From Nostoc spongiaeforme FACHB-130 (GTDB lineage: Bacteria > Cyanobacteriota > Cyanobacteriia > Cyanobacteriales > Nostocaceae), in contig NZ_JACJTB010000011.1 in assembly GCF_014698475.1 (NCBI RefSeq), forward strand, positions 62,001 to 126,000: DNA of 64,000 nucleotides, given 5' to 3'. The position numbers were made by a program, and so were the translations under genes. Below are positions 47,350-57,423 of this stretch, in pieces. Under the pieces are notes generated by a model. It had not been told where the DNA came from and made no database searches. It saw only the letters and a list, made by a program, of their open reading frames with translations. Position 1 is the stretch's first letter. Each line of letters begins with the position of its first letter.

Positions 47350-48159
47350 TTATGGTATGTATCGCATTAATAATTTTCGTGACTGGTTTTTCAATAGCTG
47401 GATCAGCTTTTGTTTTTGATTTAATTGATAAAAACCTCGAATGGAATAATCCACTTCTATGTGATTTTGTTTGAACAAGTCAACCACAGCCGCCTCTAAC
47501 CATTTACCTTGAACAATTCCAGTGGGATAATAAGGAAAAATATATTTTTCTTGCCCATTAAAATAGTCAAGATTTTGACAGAAAAATGAATCTTTAATTT
47601 TCCTGGCTCTGATGCTACCCCAGCGTTCAAACTCCCATCCTGTTTCATTCGGCTCAAGATAAAATTTGAGTCTATCCTTGACCCACAACCCTGCTTGTAA
47701 ACCAATACGATAGTTGGCTCTTTGAGGAATTTCCCATAATAACGGATATTTTGATGATGGGTTGTATGGGCCAAGTCCTAGAGTTTCTCTTAAGCGAATG
47801 TGAGAATATCCTTCACATTCCATAATTTCGAGAAAATCATAGAGGATAGTTGTATTGACATAATCATTCAAAAAATAATCATCTTGTACATAAAGAATGT
47901 ACTGAGAATTAATCTTATCAAGACAACGAATTAAGCAATCGCTCCAACTTGGTCTTGTGCCACTATCATCATTTACACCAACTTGAGAACATTGTATATT
48001 TAACCCAGGATAACTAAATACTTTAGTTTCAGTATTGAGTACTATAGGATGAGGGCAATCAGACCAATACTTGGCAAAAAGAGTAAAGAATGGTTGCCAG
48101 CAATCTTCAAAACTGTCTGTACTATTTACTAAAATAGTTAATTGTGAAGTATTGTCCAT
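47350..48159 (-). CDS. Putative GT-A glycosyltransferase
   Basis: A 269-residue soluble protein. The start TSQLTILVNSTDSFEDCWQP and the metal-binding-like YILYVQDDYFLNDY (DDY in place of DXD) suggest a GT-A nucleotide-sugar fold. The rest (LGLGPYNPSSKYPLLWEI; GWEFERWGSIRARK) is not from a family I can name. Its place between glycosyltransferase genes supports a role in polysaccharide synthesis. Confidence 0.62.
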   Translation of the reverse strand: MDNTSQLTILVNSTDSFEDCWQPFFTLFAKYWSDCPHPIVLNTETKVFSYPGLNIQCSQVGVNDDSGTRPSWSDCLIRCLDKINSQYILYVQDDYFLNDYVNTTILYDFLEIMECEGYSHIRLRETLGLGPYNPSSKYPLLWEIPQRANYRIGLQAGLWVKDRLKFYLEPNETGWEFERWGSIRARKIKDSFFCQNLDYFNGQEKYIFPYYPTGIVQGKWLEAAVVDLFKQNHIEVDYSIRGFYQLNQKQKLIQLLKNQSRKLLMRYIP

Positions 48160-48260
48160 AAATAATCTTACTTTTTTCTATGTTTGTTAAATACTTTAAA
48201 TTAAAATTATCTAGCGAAAAAGACTTAAATGATTACCATGTTGCTCAAAATCTATGTTAT

Positions 48261-49400
48261 CTACATCTGATTATTGAGGACTGTTTGGTATTGTTCTTCT
48301 AAAATCTGCGTTTGTTTATGAAGATTAAACATATTTTCTACTCGTTGTCGTCCATTTTGACTAAAGCTTTGCCACAGAACACTATCGTTAAATAGCTGTA
48401 CAACATATTCAGCAAGACTTTGAACATCTCGTTCAGGTGCTAGAAAACCAGTCTCTTGATGTGCTACTACTTCAGGAATTCCACCACTAGCAAAGCTAAC
48501 TACTGGTAAACCCATTGCTTGAGCCTCAGCAAACACTATACCAAAACTTTCGCAATCACCAGACTCTGCTCTAATGCTAGGAACACAAAAGATTTTGGCT
48601 ATTTGCATCCAATGCTTAACAGCCTCTGGTGGTTGTGATCCTAGAAAACGATAGTTTTTGAGTAAGGACTTAGCTAAATTTTCTAAAGAATTACGGAGAG
48701 GGCCATCACCAATTACTACCAAAGCTATTTCAGGTTTTTTTGCCTGTATTCTCTCCATAGCTTTTATCAAATACTCACAGCCTTTCTTCTCAACTAGCCG
48801 ACCAACAAAAAGAACTATCGACTCACGATTAGTTGTTGGCTGAGGTTGAAAAAGTTTTGTATCTACACCTATGTAATGCACTAATATTTTTTCTGAAGGA
48901 AAACCTTGCTGAACAAGTTCTGCTTTCAAAAAGTTCGATACAGTAATAAATAACTGAGCTTGTTTTTTGAGTAATTCTCGACGTTTAAGATAAACGCGAG
49001 TACTGATAGAGTTTCTTCTAGCATATTCGTCCTTCATGGTAGCATCGAGTCCATGAAAGGTAACAATCATAGGTAGATTTAAAGACTGTACTAAAGGAAG
49101 AGCTAAAGCTCCACAAACACCAAAATGAGCATGAAGTAAAACAGGATTTAACTGTTTTATTTTTTTCCTGATTTTTGGTGCTATTCCTGTGACTTTAAAC
49201 AATAACTCTTGGAAAGCTCCAAAACTTCCACCTTCATTAACTACTAAAGTACGCTCTGAAGGTAGAGATAATCCTTTGACAAAACGAGAACCTACATAAT
49301 AAGGTTCAAAATTTTTTAGTCCTTCTCCTTGAGCGCGGATAAATGTTTCTGAATTAGGGAGAATACGTCCACAGAAAATAACTACATTTGGCTTAGACAT
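48261..49400 (-). CDS. Glycosyltransferase family 4
   Basis: A 379-residue GT-B protein. N-terminal half: VVIFCGRILPNSETFIRAQG and LLHAHFGVCGALALPLVQSL; donor half: VLFVGRLVEKKGCEYLIKAM, VIGDGPLR and SIRAESGDCESFGIVFAEAQ with the E-x7-E motif. Similar to colanic-acid-type WcaL/AmsK transferases. Next gene (GT2) lies 24 bases upstream in transcription, so co-transcription is likely. Confidence 0.88.
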   Translation of the reverse strand: MSKPNVVIFCGRILPNSETFIRAQGEGLKNFEPYYVGSRFVKGLSLPSERTLVVNEGGSFGAFQELLFKVTGIAPKIRKKIKQLNPVLLHAHFGVCGALALPLVQSLNLPMIVTFHGLDATMKDEYARRNSISTRVYLKRRELLKKQAQLFITVSNFLKAELVQQGFPSEKILVHYIGVDTKLFQPQPTTNRESIVLFVGRLVEKKGCEYLIKAMERIQAKKPEIALVVIGDGPLRNSLENLAKSLLKNYRFLGSQPPEAVKHWMQIAKIFCVPSIRAESGDCESFGIVFAEAQAMGLPVVSFASGGIPEVVAHQETGFLAPERDVQSLAEYVVQLFNDSVLWQSFSQNGRQRVENMFNLHKQTQILEEQYQTVLNNQM

Positions 49401-49424
49401 ATTGTTTTTGTACTGATTCTAGAA

Positions 49425-50414
49425 TTATGTTGCTGTAGAACGATTGTTTTGATTTCTATAAAATAAAGCATATTTCAATTCAAATAATAATTTGTACACT
49501 TTAGCTCCAAAAATCACTTTGACAATTCCCTTGGTGAAGAGTTCTCCAGACCAAGGAAGAAATTTTAGTAAGGTAAGGATATGAAAAAGAGCAGTAATTT
49601 TATTTCCTTTATCAAGTTCTTGATTTACTCGAAGTAACTGGACTATGGATGTTCTTACTCCTATAACACGATGATAATTAATAGCTCCTGTCCGTTGTTT
49701 TATAATTGTCCCCCACTTATTTTTGAAAATCCTTAATCCCTCTAATTTAGCTTGCAAATTACCTCCAATCTGCTGGGGATGAAAATATCTAATAATTAGT
49801 GGTTTATCTACTGCTAAAAAATGGTTATTGGCTGCGGCTAGACTCAACCACAAATCGTAGTCTTGAAAACTCGGTAAACTTTCATCAAAGCCATTAACTT
49901 CTAGTAAGGCAGAACGTTTAACCATAAATAGTGAGGTGGTAGGAGGTAGCCAACCTCTCAATAAATTATCAAAAACATCTCCTTCATAAAGATGTAAACT
50001 GGGTATTTTCTGTTGTCCCTCTACACACTCATAACCTAAGCAATAAACAACAGTTGCCAGAGGATCATCACTCTCTTGTAAACATTTTACTTGTAACTCT
50101 AACTTCTCAGGTAACCATTCATCATCACTATCTAAAAATGCGATTAATTCTGTACTTGCTGCTTTAATGCCTTGATTACGTGCATAGCTACCACCATAAT
50201 TCTTACCTAAAGGTAAAAATTTAATTCGTGGATCTGTAAATTCTTTAACTACTTCAGCAGTATTATCTGTGGAGCCGTCATCAACAATAATCAATTCAAA
50301 ATTCGATAAAGTCTGTTGAAGAATGCTGGTAATTGCTCGCGGTAAGAAATTAGCTCTGTTAAATGTTGGAACTATCACACTAACAATTGGTTGTTCTTGG
50401 AGAGATGAATTCAT
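49425..50414 (-). CDS. Glycosyltransferase family 2
   Basis: A 329-residue GT-A enzyme with the GT2 start VSVIVPTFNRANFLPRAITS, the nucleotide-binding DDGSTDNT, the metal site FLDSDDEWLP and the acceptor-side DYDLWLSLAA. C-terminal 70 residues are basic and hydrophobic and may touch the membrane. It transfers a sugar from a nucleotide donor; sugar unknown. Confidence 0.9.
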   Translation of the reverse strand: MNSSLQEQPIVSVIVPTFNRANFLPRAITSILQQTLSNFELIIVDDGSTDNTAEVVKEFTDPRIKFLPLGKNYGGSYARNQGIKAASTELIAFLDSDDEWLPEKLELQVKCLQESDDPLATVVYCLGYECVEGQQKIPSLHLYEGDVFDNLLRGWLPPTTSLFMVKRSALLEVNGFDESLPSFQDYDLWLSLAAANNHFLAVDKPLIIRYFHPQQIGGNLQAKLEGLRIFKNKWGTIIKQRTGAINYHRVIGVRTSIVQLLRVNQELDKGNKITALFHILTLLKFLPWSGELFTKGIVKVIFGAKVYKLLFELKYALFYRNQNNRSTAT

Positions 50415-50466
50415 AATTTTTAAATCCTAGAATTATTTAATTAGCTTTGCATTTTCATTAGATTTT

Positions 50467-51540
50467 TCACAAACAAGATTGATATACATTCTCTGTTATT
50501 TTTGCTATATTTAGCCAGTCATATTTTTCTGCTATTTTGCGATTGTATTGACCCATATTTGATAATTGATTTTGTTGCTTTAAGGCCAACTGCATAGCTT
50601 GAATCAAACCATATTCATCATCAATGTCATATAAAAATGCTCCAGAATTATCTAACACTTCTGCAATACATCCTTTACGGGGCGCAATACAGGCTCTACC
50701 AAAAGACATAGCTAACATTACGGCACCTGACGTTAGAATATCTCGATAGGGAAACACAACTACATCACAAGCATTTAGATAAATTTGAAGTTTCTCAGAA
50801 GGGATGAATCCTGGTATAAATTTGATTTTTGGATCGTCATCAATCTTCTGTAAAAGCATATCTGTCATTTCTGGACTATTTTGGTATATTTTACCTGCAA
50901 TCACTAGTTGACTGGCATCATTATGCAGATGTTTAAATGTATCTATTAGTTCCAAGACTCCTTTGTAGGGTCTAATCATCCCCAGGAACAGGAAAACCAA
51001 AGCAGAATCATCTAAATTCAAGCTTTTGCGGGCTAGAGTTTTTTCAAAATTGTTATCGTAACAATTGATATAGTTACCATGTGGGACTACGAATACTTTA
51101 GCTTGATTATCTTTAAGGGAAAAACTTTTAATAACTTCTTCTTTAGCTGATTCACAATGAGCAATAATCGCATCAGCGAATTTAGACACTAAACAACTAC
51201 ATAAATTATCTAAAAGTAAGCTTTGATTTTCATGGTTTTTCAAATTGTGTACAGTCCAAATAATTTTTATTCTTAGCAGTTTTAAGATAATCAATTCTAA
51301 AATAAAAAATGATAACTTAAGAAATTTTTCTAAAACATTGGAACCTGCAAAAAATGGATGGAGCCAATGTAAATGTACTATATCTGCTTTCTGGGGAAAC
51401 AATATTGCTGGTAAAAAGAAAGTTGTTGAAGAGGAAGGATGAGGAAAATCTGCTTGAATATCTAATTTATTGAGGTGATTAATTAGCTCTTTTTGGTATG
51501 GATTATCATCATTGGTTCGAGGTAAAAATATAGTTTTCAT
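50467..51540 (-). CDS. GT4-type glycosyltransferase
   Basis: A 357-residue protein with GT-B features: VHLHWLHPFFAGS and IIWTVHNLKNHE in the N-terminal half, FLFLGMIRPYKGVLELIDTF and DVVVFPYRDILTSGAVMLAM in the donor half. One hydrophobic stretch (FFILELIILKLLRIKII, about 90-106) may bind the membrane. AT-rich compared with some neighbours. Confidence 0.83.
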   Translation of the reverse strand: MKTIFLPRTNDDNPYQKELINHLNKLDIQADFPHPSSSTTFFLPAILFPQKADIVHLHWLHPFFAGSNVLEKFLKLSFFILELIILKLLRIKIIWTVHNLKNHENQSLLLDNLCSCLVSKFADAIIAHCESAKEEVIKSFSLKDNQAKVFVVPHGNYINCYDNNFEKTLARKSLNLDDSALVFLFLGMIRPYKGVLELIDTFKHLHNDASQLVIAGKIYQNSPEMTDMLLQKIDDDPKIKFIPGFIPSEKLQIYLNACDVVVFPYRDILTSGAVMLAMSFGRACIAPRKGCIAEVLDNSGAFLYDIDDEYGLIQAMQLALKQQNQLSNMGQYNRKIAEKYDWLNIAKITENVYQSCL

Positions 51541-51595
51541 ATTTAGATATGATTTTATTAATACAAGTATTTCAATAATGAGATGAGATAATTTT

Positions 51596-52729
51596 CTATA
51601 ATTCTGATTTTTGTTTTTTCTCAGTAATTTGGGAGTAAATGTCTAAATGTTGTACCAAAATGGTGGACATACAAAGATGTTGACGTAGGTTTTTAACAGC
51701 TAGATTTTCTTGCTCATCTGAGTTGGATAAAATGTGCTGAACTGCTTGTGCAAAAGCATTGGCAGTATAAGGTGAAAAAGTTTTGATAGCGCCTGGTTCT
51801 ATATTGTTGTATTCATCTATTAAGGGCAGGTCAAAAGATAAAATCTTTGGATGAGCAATAGAAAGCCAAGTTGATAGAGAACCAGAAGCAGAAGATTTTT
51901 GGAAAGGGCAAATAGCTAAATCTGTTGCAACTAAATATTGCTCTAGTTCTTCTTCTGATAAGTAGCCTGTGACTATCAGACGATCTTTTACTCCTAGTGT
52001 TTGTGCTAATGTGAGTAATTCTTCTAGAAACCAGTCACATCTTTCACTGGGCTGACCAGCAAAGATTACTTTTATATTCGTTGATAAATAAGGTATTGCT
52101 TCAACAACTAAGCGATGACCCTTTCGTGGAAAAATCCAACCTAATAATGTAATTGTTTGAAAACCTTCGAGATTTAGTTTTTTGCGTGCGATCGCTGAGT
52201 TAGCAGTGATTAATCTTTCTTCAACAAAATGCCGTATAAGTGTTATTTTACTGGCGTTGAGTGTATTTATACCAACAACAGTATGAAGTCTCTGCCTTTC
52301 TTGCTCAGTACAAACTAAAACTTTTTGTACTTTAGCAAACATCCAACGGATAAATCTTGAATTGCTATTGTATTGTGACTTTATGTAAGACAAAAGAGTC
52401 TTCCAGTGTAGTGGGATTTTGGGCAGATAGATATCATGAAGTGTAACTACTAAAGGAGACGAACAGTTCTGCACAAAAACACGAAAATTTTTTAATTGCG
52501 ATCGCTCACCCCAAAGAAATGTATTGTGTTGTACATGCACAATATCCGCACTGGAAAGCTTGTTCGCAGCTTCTACTAAGATTTCTCGATTGTGATGTAG
52601 ACTCTCTGTTAAAACTACATTAGCTTCAATGACGGTGAAACCGCGCTGTCTGGCTTCTGAAGCAATAAACTTGCTGTAGCGATGAATTCCATGTTGCTCA
52701 GAACCGATGTGTAGATACCCAATTTTCAT
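51596..52729 (-). CDS. GT4-type glycosyltransferase
   Basis: A 377-residue GT-B protein: GSEQHGIHRYSKFIASEAR, DIVHVQHNTFLWG and LVVTLHDIYLP, then ITLLGWIFPRKGHRLVVEAI and LAICPFQKSSASGSLSTWLS. The donor half is of the type that lacks a strong E-x7-E. Twenty-three bases separate it from the pyruvyl transferase gene upstream in transcription. Confidence 0.8.
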   Translation of the reverse strand: MKIGYLHIGSEQHGIHRYSKFIASEARQRGFTVIEANVVLTESLHHNREILVEAANKLSSADIVHVQHNTFLWGERSQLKNFRVFVQNCSSPLVVTLHDIYLPKIPLHWKTLLSYIKSQYNSNSRFIRWMFAKVQKVLVCTEQERQRLHTVVGINTLNASKITLIRHFVEERLITANSAIARKKLNLEGFQTITLLGWIFPRKGHRLVVEAIPYLSTNIKVIFAGQPSERCDWFLEELLTLAQTLGVKDRLIVTGYLSEEELEQYLVATDLAICPFQKSSASGSLSTWLSIAHPKILSFDLPLIDEYNNIEPGAIKTFSPYTANAFAQAVQHILSNSDEQENLAVKNLRQHLCMSTILVQHLDIYSQITEKKQKSEL

Positions 52730-52752
52730 GGTTTTTTCTCAAACAAACAGCA

Positions 52753-53982
52753 CTAACCCACAACTGATAAAAGCAAATCAAAGTTATTCGCTGTTTTTTG
52801 CTTCACTTCTGGCAATACTTGCTTGAGTTTATCGGCAACTTCGTGACGATTTTGCCAAGCAAAACGAATTGATTTGTGTGCAATCTCACTATCTAAAAAC
52901 TGCTCTACAGAAATCAGCAGTCCTTCATGAACTAATTCCGAACCCAACAAATCGGTCATAATTCCTTCTGCTTTGACTGAGTAACCAATAGGAAGAGTAC
53001 AAACACCACTAGAAAGTCCTGCGATCGCTGCGTGCATTCTTTCAGCAATGACTAAATCGCAGGCAGCAATTAAACCTTTGAATTCGGAAGCTGTATGATC
53101 TGCACCTGCTAAATGTACACGAGGATCAAAATTAAATAACCTGAGTAAGTGAGCTGCTAGGATACGATCATCATTTCCTGCTCGATGATCATGTACATGA
53201 GGAATAATGAGTACTTGCGCCCCAAATTCATTTAGAATCAAATCAATTGTTTCACACCAGACTTTGATATGTTTATCATAATCTGTGCGAGTATAGCGGC
53301 AAATACCTTGACTAATTCCTAAAGCTACAACAGGAAGGTCTTTAGTGATGCCATAAGATTTAAATAAGTTATTAACAATCTCTGGTGATGTTGGCGGCAA
53401 CAGAAAGGCTGGATCTGCCGTATGTTTTACTAACTCTGGAGATAAACCCAAATCTTTCGTAACATACTTATAAGATAGATGTTCTCTAATTGTAATTAAC
53501 TTTGAACGACGAGCTACATTAAGCCACATCTCCGCTTCACTATCTTTCTTAAAAGGGCCAATAGATTGAGCTAAAAATGCAACCGGAACACCAGCTTCTA
53601 AGGCAAATTCTAATGGTTGCAGTTGTTGTCTTAAAAATCTTGTACCGTAGTCTGAACTAAATACATCACCGCCAGAAGCAATGACCACAGAAGCATCACG
53701 CACTAAATTATTGATATTTTTATAAGTAGGAGCGAGGCGTTGGGAGAATTTAGAAAGTTTGGCAAGTAACGGTTGAGTTCTATATAACAACAAATAATCA
53801 TCACTTGAGAGCTTAACCTCATAAGGTTTTAACCGAATTTCATCATAATCTATAGTTTCAGTTAAGATATCTATCTCAAGATTAGATTGACGCTGACGAA
53901 GTTGCTCAATAGTTGTCACAACCATTGCCTCAACGCCTCGGTTACGTAGACCTGTAATTCCTGTGATAACTGCTTTCTTCAT
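52753..53982 (-). CDS. Polysaccharide pyruvyl transferase family protein
   Basis: A 409-residue protein. ITGITGLRNRGVEAMVVTTI, VIASGGDVFSSDYG, VAFLAQSIGPFK, VVALGISQGICRY and the C-terminal LVIAERMHAAIAGLSSGV form the family pattern of CsaB/WcaK-type enzymes, which add ketal pyruvate to sugars. It would give the polymer acidic groups. The conserved H-A pair (ERMHAAI) is present. It follows the FrhB-like gene in the transcription order. Confidence 0.88.
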   Translation of the reverse strand: MKKAVITGITGLRNRGVEAMVVTTIEQLRQRQSNLEIDILTETIDYDEIRLKPYEVKLSSDDYLLLYRTQPLLAKLSKFSQRLAPTYKNINNLVRDASVVIASGGDVFSSDYGTRFLRQQLQPLEFALEAGVPVAFLAQSIGPFKKDSEAEMWLNVARRSKLITIREHLSYKYVTKDLGLSPELVKHTADPAFLLPPTSPEIVNNLFKSYGITKDLPVVALGISQGICRYTRTDYDKHIKVWCETIDLILNEFGAQVLIIPHVHDHRAGNDDRILAAHLLRLFNFDPRVHLAGADHTASEFKGLIAACDLVIAERMHAAIAGLSSGVCTLPIGYSVKAEGIMTDLLGSELVHEGLLISVEQFLDSEIAHKSIRFAWQNRHEVADKLKQVLPEVKQKTANNFDLLLSVVG

Positions 53983-54166
53983 TTATTTGATGTCTCACTT
54001 AAATTGCTAAAATATTTGCACTAAATTGAGCTAACTAAAGGTTCATCTTAGATAAATAACTATTTTTTAAGAACTGACTGGTTATGTTTAATGGATAACA
54101 TTAGATTTAGCAATCAGTACTTTGATAAATTACTTTTTCCATGATTTAAAATGACTGGATACAGAT

Positions 54167-55591
54167 TCATTGAAACAATATTTTTTTCACAATTTTCTTG
54201 AATTTTTGAATTGTTTTTCTCCATAAAGGATAAATTGGGTAAGTAAGTTGATATTGCAAAACCAAAGGAGTCATATATCTAATAAAAACAGAGAATTTAC
54301 CAGCATCGATGGCCTGTTTAAACGCAATATGACTTTGTTCAGCTAATTGCATTCGTAGATGCTGACGCTTTTGAAGTTTTTTATCCAAATGGCTTTTCTG
54401 GGGCTTAACGCGTTTAGGTGGTCGCCATTCACCTTTTTGGTCAGACAAATATAATCGATAAGCTAAACCTTCTCGCCGATGACTGAATCCTGATGATTGC
54501 GATCGCGCTACTTCATCAGCATCAATATGATCAAGCTTGAGTTTACCTGTGGTTATTCCTTGTTCAATGAGGTTACGAAGAGTTGAATTGCGTACTACTA
54601 CAACATTTGTTCCTTGACTATCACCAACATACTGAGGTAGCCACGCATCACCAACAACTATATCCGCTGTTTCGGCAACTACATCATCGCAATAGTCACA
54701 GGCTTTATATTTAAAGAAACCTTGACCCCAGTCCCAACCATATAAGTCACGCACAGGACTAATACGTTCAATAACTTGGCCATCTTGCCAGCCAACAGCT
54801 TTAATAGCGTACTGACTAGCAACTCTATCAGACAACTTCTTTCGGAAGTCAAACCCTAAAAGCTGACCTGGTTCTATCCCGCATTGCCAAGCAAACATCT
54901 CTGCAAAACGGATGCTTTTCAAATGCCCACAAATTAGACCTACACAAAACTTAATCCGTTCCGCAATTACCGCATCTTGCATCATGAGCAAGCGAATAGC
55001 TTTAATAAAACATGGAATGCCAACTATAGCGTAACGTCCTGGTCTATCTCGAATTAGTTGTATAACTCCCGATATTTCAATCGGATAATAACGTGACTTA
55101 GCTCCATTTCTTATTTCTTCTTGTGTGGTAGATAGTTGATATTGAAATAGTCTAGGATCTGTGGCAGAAGGAAGACGCTGCTGAACATGAATCACTCCAT
55201 CTACTAAATTCTCGCTCAGTAGTCTAGTAATTATCCAAGTACCCATACCACCAGAACTACCACGTTCCCGAAAATCACTTTCTGCCACAAAGCCAGCATA
55301 AGTTGCTAGATGGTAGCCAATCAAATTGTGATGCTCACAGTTTTGTCCAAAAATCTCTTGAGCAATCTGATCTTCATTAAGTGCTTCTTCTGAGAATGGA
55401 CAAACGGCTATTGGTGAAATTTCGATAGAAGATTGATCGGCAGAAGGTTCGATACTAGCGCAAATCCGTCCATATTCATCTAGTTTCATCTTAATTGGTG
55501 AATCAGTAATAGAGGCACAGCCACCACAACCTATGCAATAACCACCATCTACTACAGTTTCAAATAATTTAGTCGTTTCCAGATTTTTCAT
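54167..55591 (-). CDS. FrhB/FpoF-like iron-sulfur protein (F420 hydrogenase beta family)
   Basis: I start at ATG 55591 (MKNLETTKLFETVVDGGYC); the frame extends to a TTG at 55603. The 474-residue protein has an N-terminal CIGCGGC cluster motif, then FrhB-family segments (RGSSGGMGTWIITRLLSE; YAIVGIPCFIKAIRLL; ICGHLKSIRFAEM), and CDYCDDVVAETADIVVGDAW. The C-terminal 90 residues are basic. In bacteria, such F420H2-hydrogenase-beta-like proteins are found in polysaccharide clusters beside pyruvyl transferases and flippases, as here, with unproven redox roles. Confidence 0.85.
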   Translation of the reverse strand: MKNLETTKLFETVVDGGYCIGCGGCASITDSPIKMKLDEYGRICASIEPSADQSSIEISPIAVCPFSEEALNEDQIAQEIFGQNCEHHNLIGYHLATYAGFVAESDFRERGSSGGMGTWIITRLLSENLVDGVIHVQQRLPSATDPRLFQYQLSTTQEEIRNGAKSRYYPIEISGVIQLIRDRPGRYAIVGIPCFIKAIRLLMMQDAVIAERIKFCVGLICGHLKSIRFAEMFAWQCGIEPGQLLGFDFRKKLSDRVASQYAIKAVGWQDGQVIERISPVRDLYGWDWGQGFFKYKACDYCDDVVAETADIVVGDAWLPQYVGDSQGTNVVVVRNSTLRNLIEQGITTGKLKLDHIDADEVARSQSSGFSHRREGLAYRLYLSDQKGEWRPPKRVKPQKSHLDKKLQKRQHLRMQLAEQSHIAFKQAIDAGKFSVFIRYMTPLVLQYQLTYPIYPLWRKTIQKFKKIVKKILFQ

Positions 55592-55634
55592 TTGATTTAT
55601 CAAGTTTCAATTCTCCTCATTACTTTTTTAGTAT

Positions 55635-57116
55635 CTATTTTTTTGTACTGAATTTTGGGGAGAACGTAGTTAGAATACTATTTATTTGCTGATATAGCTT
55701 AGGTTCAATCAATAAGACTATTCCTATATAGGTTGTAGCACCAGTGACTATACACAGAAAGATTAGGACATATAAATGTAATACTCCAGCCAAAAAATGT
55801 TTAACACTTAAAATACACATTACCATTATTAGAGATCCAACTGCTGGAGTGATATATTGGCGCAAATATGTACTTATCTTTAAAGGAATTAATTTTTTAA
55901 TTACTAATATAGGTACAGGTGACATAATATAACCCCGCACAACATAGGATGCCGCAACTGCGACAATTCCCCAATGTACCGCGATGAGAAAACATGTAAG
56001 ATTAGCGATCGCTTGAATACAATTAAGTGCTAAGTTCCAAGAAGGTTTTCCCAGAGCCATGATGACAGTACCGTTGTAATAAAAACCTGCATACAAAAGT
56101 CCAACTAAGGCAAGTATCTGGATCACCGGTATACTTGGCATCCACTCCTTACCAAAAAGAGCTAATATTAGCTCAGGCGATAAAACAGAAATGCCGATAA
56201 ATATTGGAAAAGCACCAAGACTAGTCAAATTAACAGCTTTATAAAATGCCTTCAACATTTTTTCAGGTTCCTTCTGCATACGCGAGAAGATTGGCATTGC
56301 TATTTTTTGAATAACTGAAATCATTAATTGAGTTACTACTGTTAAAATTCGATAGGCCACAGCATAGTAACCTAATGCAACAGAACCTAAAAAGTAACCA
56401 ATTAAAAAGTTATCGGAATTTTGATTAACAAAATTAAGTACATTAATACCAACTATATTAATCCCAAATGTAAATAATTCTTTAAAATGCTTCTGAGAAA
56501 ACTTGAATCTTGGTCGCCAACTACTAACCCACCACAAGGTAATAACTTGGGCTATAGAATTGGCTAAAGATTGGCCAACAATACTCCAAACGCCAAAGCC
56601 TAGAAATGCCAATACTATACCAACAGAACCACCAACTAGTACTGCGACTAATGAGCGCACAGCTAAAATTTTAAATGCAAGTTCTCTCTGGAGTATCGAT
56701 TGTTGTACACCACTTAAACCACCAAATACAAAATTCAAAGAAAGACAGCGAATTATTGGTATTAAATGTGGTTCCTTGAAGAAAGAAGCTACTAATCCAG
56801 CACAAGAGATACTAATTGTTGTCAGTAATATACTCACTCCTAAGTTAGTCCAAAAAGCCGTATCTAAATGCTCTGGTTCTAAGTCTTGGCGCTGAACAAT
56901 TGCTGTCGAAAATCCTTGATCTACAAAAATTTGTAGAAAGCTTAAAAATATTCCCGATAAAGCCACTAACCCGAATGCTTCTGGCCCTAGTAATCGGGCG
57001 AGTAAGAAGAACACTCCAAAGGAAACAGCCTGTTTTCCCCAACTTTCAATTGCAGACCAAAGTACGCCTTTAACTGCCTTTTGTCGTAAATTTGATGTTT
57101 GTTTTGGTGGTTCCAT
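55635..57116 (-). CDS. Lipopolysaccharide/oligosaccharide flippase (Wzx-like)
   Basis: A 493-residue MOP-superfamily (PST type) membrane protein with about fourteen helices. The start SNLRQKAVKGVLWSAIESWG, then FGLVALSGIFLSFLQIFVDQ followed by GFSTAIVQR is typical of this family. It should flip lipid-linked repeat units to the periplasmic face for the Wzy-like protein. In the transcription order it is the second gene after the WecB-type transferase. Confidence 0.9.
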   Translation of the reverse strand: MEPPKQTSNLRQKAVKGVLWSAIESWGKQAVSFGVFFLLARLLGPEAFGLVALSGIFLSFLQIFVDQGFSTAIVQRQDLEPEHLDTAFWTNLGVSILLTTISISCAGLVASFFKEPHLIPIIRCLSLNFVFGGLSGVQQSILQRELAFKILAVRSLVAVLVGGSVGIVLAFLGFGVWSIVGQSLANSIAQVITLWWVSSWRPRFKFSQKHFKELFTFGINIVGINVLNFVNQNSDNFLIGYFLGSVALGYYAVAYRILTVVTQLMISVIQKIAMPIFSRMQKEPEKMLKAFYKAVNLTSLGAFPIFIGISVLSPELILALFGKEWMPSIPVIQILALVGLLYAGFYYNGTVIMALGKPSWNLALNCIQAIANLTCFLIAVHWGIVAVAASYVVRGYIMSPVPILVIKKLIPLKISTYLRQYITPAVGSLIMVMCILSVKHFLAGVLHLYVLIFLCIVTGATTYIGIVLLIEPKLYQQINSILTTFSPKFSTKK

Positions 57117-57423
57117 TACAGGCTTTACCTATGCAAAGGATGAAAATACTTATTATATTTTACTGCCACTGTCTATTTGATAAGACAAGCATTTCATCTT
57201 GATTGATAATTAATAAATTCTTGATTGAGAACTGTGAAAGCTTGCTGCAAGATTTATGTTAAAACTTACACTGAAAAAAGGTCATTTCTCAATATTAGAA
57301 ACTAATTATGAGTCAAGATAAGTATGCAGTGATATTCAAAATTTTATCGGCGTGATTCAATGCGGTTTTGAATTTGATATGAGTTTTGAATAATCCTGAA
57401 AACTCAAATTGACTAAATAATCG
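57117..57423. other. Intergenic gap between flippase and WecB-type genes
   Basis: About 307 AT-rich bases with no gene and no clear terminator. A second promoter for the flippase and following genes could lie here. Confidence 0.4.
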
